A stretch of DNA of 5,568 nt from Thermodesulfobacteriota bacterium (GTDB lineage: Bacteria > Desulfobacterota > BSN033 > UBA1163). Where the stretch lies: the NCBI GenBank assembly GCA_030024065.1, contig JASEIE010000258.1, positions 1 to 5,568 on the forward strand, in the 5' to 3' direction. This document shows positions 5,552-5,568 of the stretch, in pieces (within the stretch, counting starts at the first letter, position 1; the number at the start of each line of letters is the position of its first letter). The notes under the pieces are model-generated. The model did no database searches, was not told the DNA's origin, and was given only the letters and a program-made list of their open reading frames with translations. Position numbers and translations under genes: made by a program.

Positions 5552-5568
5552 CACCCTCTTAAAAAATA

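Overview
The window looks like a bacterial chromosome segment of roughly balanced base composition, densely coded. The gene content and the style of the proteins suggest a Gram-negative anaerobe of the Desulfobacterota (former Deltaproteobacteria) or a neighbouring phylum. The pointers are a Feo-type ferrous iron operon with both a Fur and a DtxR/FeoA regulator, a six-domain ribosomal protein S1, and a TGAAAT-type Fur box. This placement is an inference from protein style; nothing in the window fixes the taxonomy.

Layout. Positions 1-314 are non-coding. They hold a perfect REP-like palindrome at the left edge (5-24), a stretch of repeated, partly inverted GGGTTA/TAACCC-like words (about 79-220), and then a very well formed sigma-70 promoter (TTGACA, 17 bp, TAAAAT; 253-281). 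A perfect 10-1-10 palindrome resembling a Fur box (281-301) overlaps the end of the -10 element and the expected start of transcription. Four genes follow on the plus strand, packed so closely that they are almost certainly one operon: a Fur-family regulator (315-764), the ferrous iron transporter FeoB (768-2738), a 63-residue eight-cysteine protein (2740-2931) and a DtxR-like regulator with a C-terminal FeoA domain (2928-3641). The gaps are 3 nt, 1 nt and a 4-nt ATGA overlap. A 67-bp gap filled by eight tandem heptamers separates this operon from a convergent gene on the minus strand, rpsA (ribosomal protein S1; 3709-5508). The likely rpsA ribosome binding site and -10 element lie at the right edge.

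How the genes work together. FeoB would import Fe(II) through the inner membrane. Fur, made from the first gene, probably binds the operator over its own promoter when iron is sufficient, closing a negative feedback loop. No stand-alone FeoA is present; the only FeoA-type SH3 domain is fused to a DtxR-like metal-binding module. This fusion and the small cysteine-rich protein are the least understood parts. They may form an accessory module that senses iron and acts on FeoB directly, on transcription, or both. FeoB itself departs from the common family signatures at two membrane motifs (GCDTMA in place of GCxxPA, and RRD in place of AKE). rpsA is housekeeping and appears to be an unrelated neighbour.
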